NCBI GenBank assembly: GCA_002506485.1
Contig: DAXQ01000054.1
Span: 1 to 37,014 of the forward strand
Length of the DNA stretch: 37,014 nt
Origin: Euryarchaeota archaeon UBA136
GTDB lineage: Archaea > Thermoplasmatota > Poseidoniia > MGIII > CG-Epi1
Direction of reading: 5' to 3'
Positions 7,752 through 16,171 of the stretch are shown in pieces (the stretch's first letter is position 1; each line of letters starts with the position of its first letter). Below the pieces are notes generated by a model. That model worked only from the letters and a program-made list of their open reading frames with translations. It did not search any database and was not told the origin of the DNA. A program made the position numbers and the translations under genes.

Positions 7752-9110
7752 ATGTCTAAACAGAATCCACGGGCTGGTAAGTTTTACTTGGGCCTCTCTA
7801 GAAGTCAGGCTTTCAGTTAATAATCTTCTCAATTCTTGCTTTTTCTTCGCCTTTTTGACAAACCAATTCACTAGCCATTTTCTTCGAGTGTAATTCTGTA
7901 ATTTAAATGAATTCGTGAGTTCTTTTCCCAGCGTATCCCATAACTTTCTTTGATACTTTAGCCCTTTTTCCAAAGGTAGACCATTTCTATCCACTATTTT
8001 GTCAAAGAAACTGATTGCCAATTTTGCAGATAGGAGTGCATTTCCAATTCCTTCACCAGTGAAAGGATCGACTAAACTTGCCGAATCTCCAATCAGCATA
8101 CATCCATTTCCAAAAGCTCTTCTGGGTTTGGTAGGTGTTCTTCTTGGGGATCCAAGAGGTAATTGCCAACCCTTACTGCTTCCATCAATAAGTTCAGCAT
8201 TCCTGAAACGATCTGCAAATCTTCCGTTTATCACGAATTCCTGCAATCCTCTCAATTTCTTGTCTTGTTTGTAAATATCTGCCAAGGCCATACCAAAACC
8301 GACATTGCTTATTCCATTTCCAATTGGGAAAATCCAGAAATAACCAGGTAGGACCCCTTCAACATAATGGAATTCAATCGCCCCTAGTTTATCGTCTACT
8401 CCGCTAATCCCCTTCCAATATTGCCGGAAAGCTGCACTGTAATGTTTCTTCTTTGTGTCTACTAGATCCAGGTCATAAGTTTCCCTAACTAGTGAATCAG
8501 CAACTGGACAATAAACTCCTCCTGCACCTATTGTCAGAGGTGCATGAAACTCTAATTTTTTGTCCCCATGTTTCCCCCTGACTCCAATAATCTTCCTTTT
8601 GTCTCCAGATTTTATGCCAGGATCACCACCTCCATCAACATTCTCGTAAACTAGTTCTTTTACCGTAAAATCCTGAATGACACTGCCGCCGTTCTTCCTT
8701 ATGAGTTCTACGGCTCTATGAAACAGCACCCAGTCAAATTGAATTCTAGGAAACACATATCCGGCTAATTTCCCATGTGGTAGTTCCACCCTGAATTCAT
8801 CACCGCTGGGACTGCTGAAAAGGACACTATCAAATTCGAAATGGGGCGTTGACTTCAACATTTTACTGACACCAAGTTCCTCAACATGGCTCAGCGATTT
8901 CCCGCCAACTGCATCACCACAGGTTTTGTCCTTAGGATAGTTTGACTTTTCGAGCAACAAAACCTTGTTTCCATCGAGTGCAGCATAAGATGCCGCTGCG
9001 GAACCTGCAGGACCTCCCCCAACTACAATTATGTCAAATGCAGCATCATTCTCAGGAACTGGCCCAGACTCGATTTTCTCTTCCCAAAAGTTTTGGTTTT
9101 TGGCATCCAT
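7740..9110 (-). CDS. Geranylgeranyl reductase family FAD-dependent oxidoreductase
   Basis: This 456-residue flavoprotein resembles archaeal enzymes that saturate the isoprenoid chains of membrane lipids. The FAD-binding dinucleotide fold starts near residue 26 (DIIVVGGGPAGSAAA) with the ribose-binding acid in LLLEKS near 54. It is followed by the family's TCGDAVGG (Cys64). The central substrate motif is PGYFWIFPIGNGISNVGFG, matching YxWxFP-x7-G. The second FAD motif is GDSASLVDPFTGEGIGNAL. A glycine- and aspartate-rich stretch (about residues 155-165) looks like a lineage-specific loop. The ATG at 9110 has a TATA-like box 26 bases upstream. It shares an 83-base divergent promoter region with a ferredoxin and a second reductase-like gene. 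Menaquinone or carotenoid hydrogenation are alternatives. Confidence 0.82.
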   Translation of the reverse strand: MDAKNQNFWEEKIESGPVPENDAAFDIIVVGGGPAGSAAASYAALDGNKVLLLEKSNYPKDKTCGDAVGGKSLSHVEELGVSKMLKSTPHFEFDSVLFSSPSGDEFRVELPHGKLAGYVFPRIQFDWVLFHRAVELIRKNGGSVIQDFTVKELVYENVDGGGDPGIKSGDKRKIIGVRGKHGDKKLEFHAPLTIGAGGVYCPVADSLVRETYDLDLVDTKKKHYSAAFRQYWKGISGVDDKLGAIEFHYVEGVLPGYFWIFPIGNGISNVGFGMALADIYKQDKKLRGLQEFVINGRFADRFRNAELIDGSSKGWQLPLGSPRRTPTKPRRAFGNGCMLIGDSASLVDPFTGEGIGNALLSAKLAISFFDKIVDRNGLPLEKGLKYQRKLWDTLGKELTNSFKLQNYTRRKWLVNWFVKKAKKKQELRRLLTESLTSREAQVKLTSPWILFRHLVF

Positions 9111-9131
9111 TCCCCCATCAGCATAATTAGT

Positions 9132-9140
9132 CTTTAATAA
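9132..9140 (-). promoter_or_regulatory. TATA-like box for geranylgeranyl reductase gene
   Basis: Minus strand TTATTAAAG, centred about 26 bases before the ATG at 9110. No SD is present, consistent with a leaderless message. Confidence 0.4.
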
Positions 9141-9165
9141 TATTTTACTAAAAATGGCAATAGAA

Positions 9166-9172
9166 CTTTAAG
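9166..9172 (+). promoter_or_regulatory. TATA-like box for MORN-ferredoxin gene
   Basis: CTTTAAG, centred 25 bases before the ATG at 9194, with no SD. Together with the minus-strand box at 9132-9140 it makes a compact divergent promoter. Confidence 0.4.
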
Positions 9173-9193
9173 ACCTATCCTAATTAGATAATC

Positions 9194-9601
9194 ATGGCAT
9201 CGCCAGAAGGTACCGAGTTACAGACTTTTCCAGATGGTACTAATAAGCACGAAATAAACTGGCATAATGGGAAAAAAGAGGGTTGGGAGATTAAATGGCA
9301 TTCTAATGGCCAGATGCTTTCTAAGAGAAAGTGGGTAGACGGCAATCCCAAGCCACCTGGCCTAGTCTGGGATGAAAATGGGGATAGAGTGATTATCAAA
9401 CCAGATCTGGACAGAGACCTTTGCCTCTTCTGCGGTGCATGTGTTGGAGTCTGCCCGACAAACGCCATGTTCTTGGAATATAACGACCGTGATATCTGGG
9501 TTGATGAGAATTGTACGGATTGCTTACTTTGTACTCGAATCTGTCCTGTAGGTGTACTGAGTTACCCTGAAGTCGCACAGCGCAATACGACCAAAATCTA
9601 G
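9194..9601 (+). CDS. MORN-like repeat domain fused to 2[4Fe-4S] ferredoxin
   Basis: A 135-residue protein in two parts. Residues about 14-66 contain repeats of the MORN-2/YwqK kind (WHNGKKEGWEIKWHSNG, then a second turn ending WDENGDRV). In other proteins these form small beta-hairpin units. Residues about 70-125 are a bacterial-type ferredoxin with two complete cluster sites: CLFCGACVGVCP (Cys77, 80, 83, 87) and CTDCLLCTRICP (Cys107, 110, 113, 117). Six bases separate it from a reductase-family flavoprotein, and it is divergent from another. In Methanosarcina a ferredoxin gene adjacent to geranylgeranyl reductase supplies electrons for lipid saturation, so the same role is plausible. The MORN part could dock the ferredoxin to a partner; this is inference. 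I do not know this domain fusion from characterised proteins. Confidence 0.82.
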   Translation: MASPEGTELQTFPDGTNKHEINWHNGKKEGWEIKWHSNGQMLSKRKWVDGNPKPPGLVWDENGDRVIIKPDLDRDLCLFCGACVGVCPTNAMFLEYNDRDIWVDENCTDCLLCTRICPVGVLSYPEVAQRNTTKI

Positions 9602-9607
9602 AAGCCT

Positions 9608-10711
9608 ATGAGTAATAATGGAGGAACCACTAGAAGAATAATCGGCGGAGGACTTTCCGGTTTGGCTGCCGCCATTAATTTTGCCAAGAATGATGAAAGT
9701 ATAGAGGTGCATGAAGCTCGAAAAGATATAGGCATGCAATTTCATCCTAATTATCAAGTTCTCCTTAAGGAAAGTCCAGAAACCCCTGCCTCGGAATCGG
9801 ACGCTAAATCATATTTGAACAGATGGGGACTGAATCCACAATTCCAGTACAAAGATGCAAAGAAATTCCTGTGCTGCACACAAAAACGAGATTTTGCGAT
9901 TTCTCTAAAAGAACCATTGCCATTGATTCTGAGAGGGGGCGAAAATTCACTTGAAAGGGGATTGGCCAAGGAAGCAGAGGATTTAGGAGTGGATTTTCAC
10001 TTTAAATCACGCCCTAAAGCGCGTCCGGGGGATATCATGTCTGCTGGTTCCTATCGAACAGATATGGCCGCTTTTGGTGCCTATTATGAGAACTCAGACT
10101 TTCCAAGAGACCAATTCTTGTATATGCATGATGAGAAGTATTCGCCCAGAGGATGGTATCTTTACATAATTCCAATGGATAAAGATACGATTAAGGTGAT
10201 GAATTGCTGTTCCAAACCGCATGCCAAGAAGGTCAAGAAATTATTGTACAAAGCAGTTGAGGAAAGACCAGTACTGAGAGATATTATTGATGGAGCTAAA
10301 CCAACAGGGACAGTTGGCGGTCAAGGAGGTGTCCATTTTCCCAGAACAGCAATCAAAGATGGTGTTTACCATACAGGAGAAGCAGCAGGTTTTCAGGATC
10401 CTTGGAGGGGCTTTGGAATGAATTATGCAATCGAGTCTGGGGTTCTGGCTCAACGGGCAATTTCCAATTCTTTAGATTATGACAAACTTTGGAAATCTCA
10501 ATTCAAGGAGAGGAAAAAGGCAGACATTGCTCGTAGAGGCATCTTTGCTTTGCTTGGGAATCGGGCTTTCGAATATGGTATGAGGAAAATCAAGGAAGGA
10601 GATGAGGTGGATTGGGAGGAAATAAATCCCAGTGGTTGGAAAAAATCACTTATCTACAACACATTCTATTCAATTGAAATGGCGAAAAAGACTGTTTGGG
10701 ATTCTTGGTAA
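9608..10711 (+). CDS. Short geranylgeranyl-reductase-like FAD oxidoreductase
   Basis: This 367-residue flavoprotein is related to the gene at 7740-9110 but shorter. The FAD-binding loop is GGGLSG at residues 13-18, unusually close to the N-terminus. The acid of the second strand is in VHEARKDIG. The substrate region has GWYLYIIP in place of the usual YxWxFP. The second FAD motif reads TGEAAGFQDPWRGFGMNYA, a variant of GD(A)AG..P..G.G. It lacks the first-domain Cys motif of the longer paralogue. It follows the ferredoxin fusion by six bases and shares TAATG with the small membrane protein downstream, so the three genes are likely co-translated. The role is likely a ferredoxin-dependent reduction of an isoprenoid or related lipid; the exact substrate is unknown. 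Confidence 0.72.
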   Translation: MSNNGGTTRRIIGGGLSGLAAAINFAKNDESIEVHEARKDIGMQFHPNYQVLLKESPETPASESDAKSYLNRWGLNPQFQYKDAKKFLCCTQKRDFAISLKEPLPLILRGGENSLERGLAKEAEDLGVDFHFKSRPKARPGDIMSAGSYRTDMAAFGAYYENSDFPRDQFLYMHDEKYSPRGWYLYIIPMDKDTIKVMNCCSKPHAKKVKKLLYKAVEERPVLRDIIDGAKPTGTVGGQGGVHFPRTAIKDGVYHTGEAAGFQDPWRGFGMNYAIESGVLAQRAISNSLDYDKLWKSQFKERKKADIARRGIFALLGNRAFEYGMRKIKEGDEVDWEEINPSGWKKSLIYNTFYSIEMAKKTVWDSW

Positions 10712-10914
10712 TGGACTCTACCGAATTATTATCCTACCTTTTGTCAGCTATATGTGTAATTGTAGGCGTCCTGATATTGTGGGGTGACGAGGATTACATA
10801 GTGCCTGCGTCAGGCCGTTCTCTGCGGCTCCCCTGTTCATTCCTATTCTGGGTCCTGGCTGCTGTTTTTTGGGCTATGGCAGTGGTTATAGATGATGAAG
10901 AAGAGAATCTATAA
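10711..10914 (+). CDS. Small two-helix membrane protein, unknown function
   Basis: A 67-residue protein with two hydrophobic segments (about 7-24 and 44-62), a short polar loop between them, and an acidic tail (DDEEEN). The ATG at 10711 overlaps the stop of the preceding flavoprotein as TAATG, which supports translational coupling and decides this start over the in-frame TTG at 10696. I do not recognise the family. Because it is coupled to a ferredoxin/reductase pair acting, in all likelihood, on membrane lipids, a membrane-anchoring or scaffold role is possible, but nothing in the sequence proves it. Confidence 0.6.
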   Translation: MDSTELLSYLLSAICVIVGVLILWGDEDYIVPASGRSLRLPCSFLFWVLAAVFWAMAVVIDDEEENL

Positions 10915-10939
10915 TTATGCCCCTTAGGTGGGAAAAATA

Positions 10940-13186
10940 ATGCTCGATTTAGACCAGATAGCGACGCTATATCACGGGATGGCCGAGAGACATCAAGTGG
11001 CCAGAAAGTTATTGAGAAGGCCGTTGACTCTGGCTGAAAAAATACTCTTTGGTCATTTACTAAATTTAGAAGAAAAACCAAGAAGAGGCAGATCCTACGT
11101 TGAACTTCAGCCAGATAGAGTAGCAATGCAGGATGCTACAGCACAGATGGCGTTACTTCAGTTTGCATTGACTGGCCGGGCTAAGGTTGCAGTTCCTTCT
11201 ACGGTTCATTGTGATCACCTTATCCAAGCTAGAATTGGAAGGGATAGTGACCTTGCTGATGCAAATCAGGAAAGTTCAGAGGTCTTTTCATTTCTCAAGT
11301 CAGCTTCGGCCAAGTACGGAGCTGGATTCTGGGAGCCTGGAGCTGGAATAATCCACCAAGTTGTTCTCGAGAACTATGCGTTTCCGGGTGGATTGATGAT
11401 TGGAACAGATTCACACACACCCAATGCCGGCGGATTAGGAATGGTCGCAATAGGTGTTGGAGGAGCTGACGCCATGGAGGTGATGGCTGGCCTTCCTTTC
11501 ACAATCCGATGGCCAGGTCTGATCGGCGTTCATCTTACCGGAGAATTATCCGGTTGGGCGTCACCCAAGGATGTGATTCTACGAGTTTGTGAGGAATTAA
11601 CTGTAAAAGGGGGAACAAGCCACATTGTCGAATATTTTGGTTCAGGTACTTCATCTATATCCTGTACCGGAAAAGGTACAATTTGCAATATGGGTGCCGA
11701 GGTAGGGGCGACAACATCACTGTTTCCTTTTGATGATAGCATGTCCCGTTACCTTGATGCTACAGGACGTACAGGAGTTTCAGAATTGGCGAATGAACAT
11801 TCATCTTTGTTAACTACAGATCCAGAAGTCTTTGATGATCCCGAAAAATTCTATGATAGAATAATAGAAATCAATCTTTCAGAGTTAGAGCCGATGATTG
11901 TGGGTCCTCATACTCCTGACCTTGCGCGTTCGGTATCTGATTTGGGGCAGGAAGCAAAGGACAAGGGCTGGCCACTTGATATCAAAGCAGCATTAATCGG
12001 ATCCTGCACAAATTCGTCTTATGAGGATATGGAAAGGGCCGCATCCATAGCCAGACAGGCAAAATCATCCGGAATAAAATCTAAAGTTCAATTCATGGTT
12101 ACACCAGGTTCAGATACAATCGACCAAACTATTCGTCGAGATGGGCAAATGCAACTCCTGGATGATATAGGTGGTACAGTTTTGGCAAATGCCTGTGGAC
12201 CCTGTATTGGCCAGTGGAAACGTGAGGATATTACCGAAGGCGAGGTTAATTCGATAATATCTTCCTACAATAGGAATTTCAGTGGTCGAAATGATGGAAA
12301 TCACCAAACATTATCGTTCCTGACAAGCCCAGAGATCGTCACTGCAATGGCACTTGCTGGTACTTTGGATTTCAACCCACAGAAGGACAAGTTGACCGCA
12401 GCCGATGGGACTGAATTTTCTCTGGAACCTCCCACAGGTTCTGAATTGCCAGCCAAGGGTTTTGAATCCAGTTTGGTAGGGTTCGTTCCACCTTCTGGAG
12501 ATCCAGTTGATATGAAAGTCTCTCCTTCAAGTAGAAGATTACAACTTTTGGAGCCATTTCAGGCAACGACAGAACAAGATTTAACAGATCTACCAATTCT
12601 TGTAAAAGTAAAAGGAAAATGTACTACAGACCACATTTCTCCAGCAGGGATATGGCTACAATTCAGAGGACATCTCGACAATATTTCAGATAATTGCTAC
12701 ATCGGTGCTCATAATTCCTTTACTGAAGAACAGGGTACAGCAATCAACCAACTTGATGGAACCAAAGATAAACTTCCGAAAGTTGCACGTAATTATCATG
12801 AAAATGGACAAGGTTGGGCCGTAATTGCAGATGTTAATTATGGGGAGGGAAGTAGCAGAGAACATGCCGCTATGTCTCCAAGATTCTTAGGTTGTAAGGT
12901 TGTAATTGCAAGAAGCATGGCTCGTATTGCTGAGACCAATTTGAAGAAACAGGGAGTATTGCCACTTACATTTGATGATGAATCTTCCTGGGATTTATTG
13001 AGAGTAGATGATAGATTGACAATCAAAGGAATTGATGAGTTAGGTCCTAATTCCAAGGTCACTGTGGAAGCAAAATGCAGTGATGGAACTACGGATACTT
13101 TCGTTTGTAGCCATAGTATGGACGATTCACAGGTAGAATGGTTCAAGGCAGGTTCAGCTTTGAATTATTTACGAGCCAATAGTTAA
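10940..13186 (+). CDS. Aconitate hydratase, mitochondrial (ACO2) type
   Basis: Aconitase isomerises citrate to isocitrate in the TCA cycle. The protein is 748 residues from ATG 10940. I prefer this start because GGTGGGA at 10927-10933 acts as a ribosome site six bases away; GTG 10928 lies inside that site. The [4Fe-4S] ligands are Cys356 (GSCTNSSYED) and Cys419/Cys422 (ANACGPCIGQW). The substrate segments CDHLIQ, GTDSHTPNAGG and GEGSSREHAA (swivel domain) are all present. The stretch DRVAMQDATAQMALLQF and its surroundings look very like animal mitochondrial aconitase rather than the longer AcnA/IRP1 or the split archaeal isopropylmalate-isomerase type. The 3' end overlaps convergent purM by four bases. 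Confidence 0.95.
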   Translation: MLDLDQIATLYHGMAERHQVARKLLRRPLTLAEKILFGHLLNLEEKPRRGRSYVELQPDRVAMQDATAQMALLQFALTGRAKVAVPSTVHCDHLIQARIGRDSDLADANQESSEVFSFLKSASAKYGAGFWEPGAGIIHQVVLENYAFPGGLMIGTDSHTPNAGGLGMVAIGVGGADAMEVMAGLPFTIRWPGLIGVHLTGELSGWASPKDVILRVCEELTVKGGTSHIVEYFGSGTSSISCTGKGTICNMGAEVGATTSLFPFDDSMSRYLDATGRTGVSELANEHSSLLTTDPEVFDDPEKFYDRIIEINLSELEPMIVGPHTPDLARSVSDLGQEAKDKGWPLDIKAALIGSCTNSSYEDMERAASIARQAKSSGIKSKVQFMVTPGSDTIDQTIRRDGQMQLLDDIGGTVLANACGPCIGQWKREDITEGEVNSIISSYNRNFSGRNDGNHQTLSFLTSPEIVTAMALAGTLDFNPQKDKLTAADGTEFSLEPPTGSELPAKGFESSLVGFVPPSGDPVDMKVSPSSRRLQLLEPFQATTEQDLTDLPILVKVKGKCTTDHISPAGIWLQFRGHLDNISDNCYIGAHNSFTEEQGTAINQLDGTKDKLPKVARNYHENGQGWAVIADVNYGEGSSREHAAMSPRFLGCKVVIARSMARIAETNLKKQGVLPLTFDDESSWDLLRVDDRLTIKGIDELGPNSKVTVEAKCSDGTTDTFVCSHSMDDSQVEWFKAGSALNYLRANS

Positions 13187-14154
13187 TCTGTTTTCAGTGA
13201 ACTATGTTCTACGCCTTTTCCATTTCTCACCGAACCAATAATCTGTGCGTCTGAACCAAGGATTGATACTGATTTTTCTGCATCATTCTTGTTCACAATA
13301 ATTATCATTCCCATTCCCATATTGAATGTTCGATACATTTCACTATCTTCAACTTCACCTTTTTTCTGTAACCAGTCAAATACGGAAGGTACAGGTAAAG
13401 GATTATCAATTACATACTGGAAATTGTTGTTTATTCGATTGATATTGTCCAGCCCACCTCCAGTTATGTGTGCAATTCCATGAACATCTACTTGCTTGAT
13501 CAAATTCATTACTTCTTTGACATAAATTCGGGTAGGTTCAACAAGTTGTTTTCCAATCTCTTTATCTCCATCAAACAATTTCCGAATTAAGGTGTACCCA
13601 TTTGAATGAGGTCCACTTGATTTTAGTCCGATTAAAACATCACCCTCAGCTATTTTTGTTCCATCTATAATTTCATCCTGCTTCACATATCCGACTGAAG
13701 TTCCTGCAATATCAAAACCATGTACTAATTCAGGTAAGATTGCCGTTTCTCCTCCAGAAAGTGTACAATTTGATTGCCGACATCCTTCAGCCAATCCCAT
13801 TCCAATTTTCGCCATCAGTTCTTCATCAGGTTTGTCAAGTGCAACATAATCCACAAAACTCAGTGGTTCAGCACCAACACAGATTAGATCATTGGTATTC
13901 ATTGCTACACAATCAATTCCTACGGTATGAACAGAATTCAATTCTTCAGCCAGTAGGAGTTTGCTACCAACTCCATCTGTGCAAATTGCAAGAGCACCAT
14001 CTCCAAGTTTTACTAATCCGGCAAATCCATTTTCTAATTTTATTGCTTCTCCATCGCCCTTTCTACCAACATTTTTAATCTGAGCAATCAAGGCTTCTGT
14101 GGCCTTCTCACTGGCATCAATATCGACCCCTGCCTCAGAATAAGTACTTACCAT
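13183..14154 (-). CDS. purM: Phosphoribosylformylglycinamidine cyclo-ligase (AIR synthetase)
   Basis: PurM closes the imidazole ring in purine biosynthesis, converting FGAM to AIR with ATP. The 323-residue protein has the family landmarks: YSEAGVDIDA at the N-terminus, the glycine-rich phosphate loop region, CTDGVGSKL near 58, DCVAMNTNDL near 80, GGETAILPE near 138, then GLKSSGPHSNGY and HITGGGLDNI. The length fits archaeal PurM (bacterial forms run about 345). The ATG at 14154 starts five bases after the stop of the pilus-type ATPase gene, so it is probably transcribed with the secretion genes despite the unrelated function. No clear SD is visible. Confidence 0.95.
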   Translation of the reverse strand: MVSTYSEAGVDIDASEKATEALIAQIKNVGRKGDGEAIKLENGFAGLVKLGDGALAICTDGVGSKLLLAEELNSVHTVGIDCVAMNTNDLICVGAEPLSFVDYVALDKPDEELMAKIGMGLAEGCRQSNCTLSGGETAILPELVHGFDIAGTSVGYVKQDEIIDGTKIAEGDVLIGLKSSGPHSNGYTLIRKLFDGDKEIGKQLVEPTRIYVKEVMNLIKQVDVHGIAHITGGGLDNINRINNNFQYVIDNPLPVPSVFDWLQKKGEVEDSEMYRTFNMGMGMIIIVNKNDAEKSVSILGSDAQIIGSVRNGKGVEHSSLKTD

Positions 14155-14159
14155 GGAGT

Positions 14160-15392
14160 TTACATCTTGGCATAATAATTCTGTACAACGGTACTAACCT
14201 GCTTAATGTCAGACATTCCTCTTTGCAGCATAGACTCAAGTATCTTCTGCCGGTTCTGAACAACATCATCAAATTGTTTTGGAGAAACACCTGCGGCCTT
14301 GGCGATCCTTTCGCGTAGTTTGCTAGGCACTCCCGTCTCAACTAGTTGGTTGGTCTGTCCATTCCATTTGAACAAGGTGTTGAGTCTCGGTTTATTACCT
14401 TCAAGTCCCGCCAGTTCCGATACTTCGGTTAGCGTACGAATGTGTTTGCCGCCAACCGCAATCTTGCTTTGCATGATTATCAGATGCAGCGCATTCATCA
14501 TTATAGGCGGAACATCCATAGGTGGATTGATCAGCCTTGAAACCGTTTCTTGAGCCGTATTGGCGTGAACAGTACCAAAACATCCCTCATGTCCCGTGTT
14601 CATGGCTGTAAACAGTGTTTTGGCCTCAGGACCACGTACTTCACCAACGATTATCCTGTCTGGCCTCATACGTAAGGTATTCTTCAGTAATGAATCCATA
14701 TCTACTTCAGGTTCTTCGGGTTCTGTTGAGTTGAAGGTTTCAAGCTGTACATGATGCTCATGCATCAACTGGACTTCTGTAACGTCTTCGATTGTAATCA
14801 AGCGGTCCTTGGAAGGTATGAAGGCTCCAAGTACATTTAGTGTCGTTGTTTTTCCTGAACCCGTTCCTCCGGCAACCAGTATGTTACATGGCGCAGATCC
14901 CATTCCGTCAGCAAACATCCATAGCAATGACGCCAGCCTTGGTGAAATGGTTCCGAATTTCATTAAATCTACAACAGTCAATGGATCGCTCAACTGTTTT
15001 CTTATGGTTAGAGTAGGGCCATTCGGGGAAACAGGTGGAATCGTAGCATTCACCCGGCTACCATCTGGTAATCTACCATCCAGCAGCAGGTTACCAGGTC
15101 CAACTTTCCTCCCTACATATTTTGCGATTTTTTGAATAATGGAAGCCACTTCATCTCCTGTCATTTTCAGGTTTGTGACACACATTCCGTGTTTTCGATG
15201 TGCTACCATAATTGGTTTATCTGGATGATTGTACATTATTTCTTCCAGATTATCATCATCCAATAACGGCTTCAAGACACCGTAACTTGGGGATTTGGTC
15301 GCTTTTGTGACTTGGTAAAGTGGTCGCTCAGCATCGGGTCTTTCCACGATGTTGGCTGCGGGGTATTTTTCAATAATTCGTCCTTGTTCCAT
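14160..15392 (-). CDS. Type II/IV secretion (Tad/FlaI-like) motor ATPase
   Basis: This hexameric ATPase family powers assembly of pilus-like filaments from the cytoplasmic face of the membrane. The 410-residue protein has an N-terminal domain with the RLPDGSRVNATIPPVS segment near 107-122. Walker A is GGTGSGKT at 175-182, an acidic Asp/His box is near 202-215, Walker B is RIIVGEVRG at 246-254, and GTVHANT is near 273-279. The spacing is that of CpaF/TadA and archaeal FlaI relatives. A C-terminal extension of about 80 residues follows the motor core. It lies two bases after the first of two platform genes, giving an ATPase plus two membrane proteins. No pilin or prepilin peptidase is visible nearby, so the filament type remains open. 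Confidence 0.87.
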   Translation of the reverse strand: MEQGRIIEKYPAANIVERPDAERPLYQVTKATKSPSYGVLKPLLDDDNLEEIMYNHPDKPIMVAHRKHGMCVTNLKMTGDEVASIIQKIAKYVGRKVGPGNLLLDGRLPDGSRVNATIPPVSPNGPTLTIRKQLSDPLTVVDLMKFGTISPRLASLLWMFADGMGSAPCNILVAGGTGSGKTTTLNVLGAFIPSKDRLITIEDVTEVQLMHEHHVQLETFNSTEPEEPEVDMDSLLKNTLRMRPDRIIVGEVRGPEAKTLFTAMNTGHEGCFGTVHANTAQETVSRLINPPMDVPPIMMNALHLIIMQSKIAVGGKHIRTLTEVSELAGLEGNKPRLNTLFKWNGQTNQLVETGVPSKLRERIAKAAGVSPKQFDDVVQNRQKILESMLQRGMSDIKQVSTVVQNYYAKM

Positions 15393-15394
15393 AT

Positions 15395-16171
15395 TTATAC
15401 AATTGAGATTTTCAGTGCTAGTAATAGCGTAGTTGTTGCTAAAAACATATAGATTGGCATTCTCCAGATGGCAGTTTTAGTAGTTTGTAATATTACAGAT
15501 TGCATCCAAACTCCTCCAGCACCTAATACCATCATATAGAAAAACATTGATTGATTTAACATGCCCAATTCTATATCCAGAGTGAATGACCCAGCTTTAC
15601 CGCTACCAAAGACTGCAACTATTAATCCTAACAAAATAGGACAGACTACAGATCCACCCCAAAGGATGAAATTTGCAGTTCCTTGAGTTTTGGTAAGTCT
15701 TTCCTTTCTAAGCATGTAGATCTCCCAGAATTCCTCAGAAATATTTTCCAGAGTCGTGGCAAAGCTACCAGAAGAGCTCAATGCAATATTCAGGATACTG
15801 ACAATCCTTGAGATCATAGGGGATTCAGTTCTTTTCGCGAAATCTTTCATTGCCATACCGAACCCATCATCTCTCATTCTGCTGACGGTATCCCTTAGCA
15901 TCAGACCCATCCTGTCATTTCTGCCGGTGGCTATCGCATCTAGTGCAGATTCTACTCCCATTCCAGCTCTTAGTTCTTCGGCAAGGTCGGCTAATACATC
16001 AGGCCAGACCATTTCCAGTTCGTTTATCTGGTCCTGTTTTTTCTTTGCAGGCAGGTAAAACAATAGGCCTACAATGGCCCAGATACCAAGTCCTATCCAT
16101 ATGAGCCCGTGTATCTGGCCCATTCCATCTCCACTGAATAGATTTTCTAGAAAGCCCTGTTTTATTGTCAT
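15395..16171 (-). CDS. Pilus platform membrane protein, single T2SF domain (TadB/C-like)
   Basis: A 258-residue inner-platform protein. One or more membrane helices near 20-42 are followed by a cytoplasmic helical T2SF domain (about 55-160; WPDVLADLAEELRAGMGVESAL, then AMKDFAKR and SGSFATTLENISEEF). Three hydrophobic segments follow at about 165-190, 205-225 and 235-257. Archaellum platform protein FlaJ carries two such domains in one chain, whereas Tad and Epd-like systems use two single-domain proteins. This gene and its upstream neighbour fit the latter. The ATG overlaps the neighbour's stop (ATGA) and the stop is two bases before the ATPase start. Confidence 0.78.
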   Translation of the reverse strand: MTIKQGFLENLFSGDGMGQIHGLIWIGLGIWAIVGLLFYLPAKKKQDQINELEMVWPDVLADLAEELRAGMGVESALDAIATGRNDRMGLMLRDTVSRMRDDGFGMAMKDFAKRTESPMISRIVSILNIALSSSGSFATTLENISEEFWEIYMLRKERLTKTQGTANFILWGGSVVCPILLGLIVAVFGSGKAGSFTLDIELGMLNQSMFFYMMVLGAGGVWMQSVILQTTKTAIWRMPIYMFLATTTLLLALKISIV

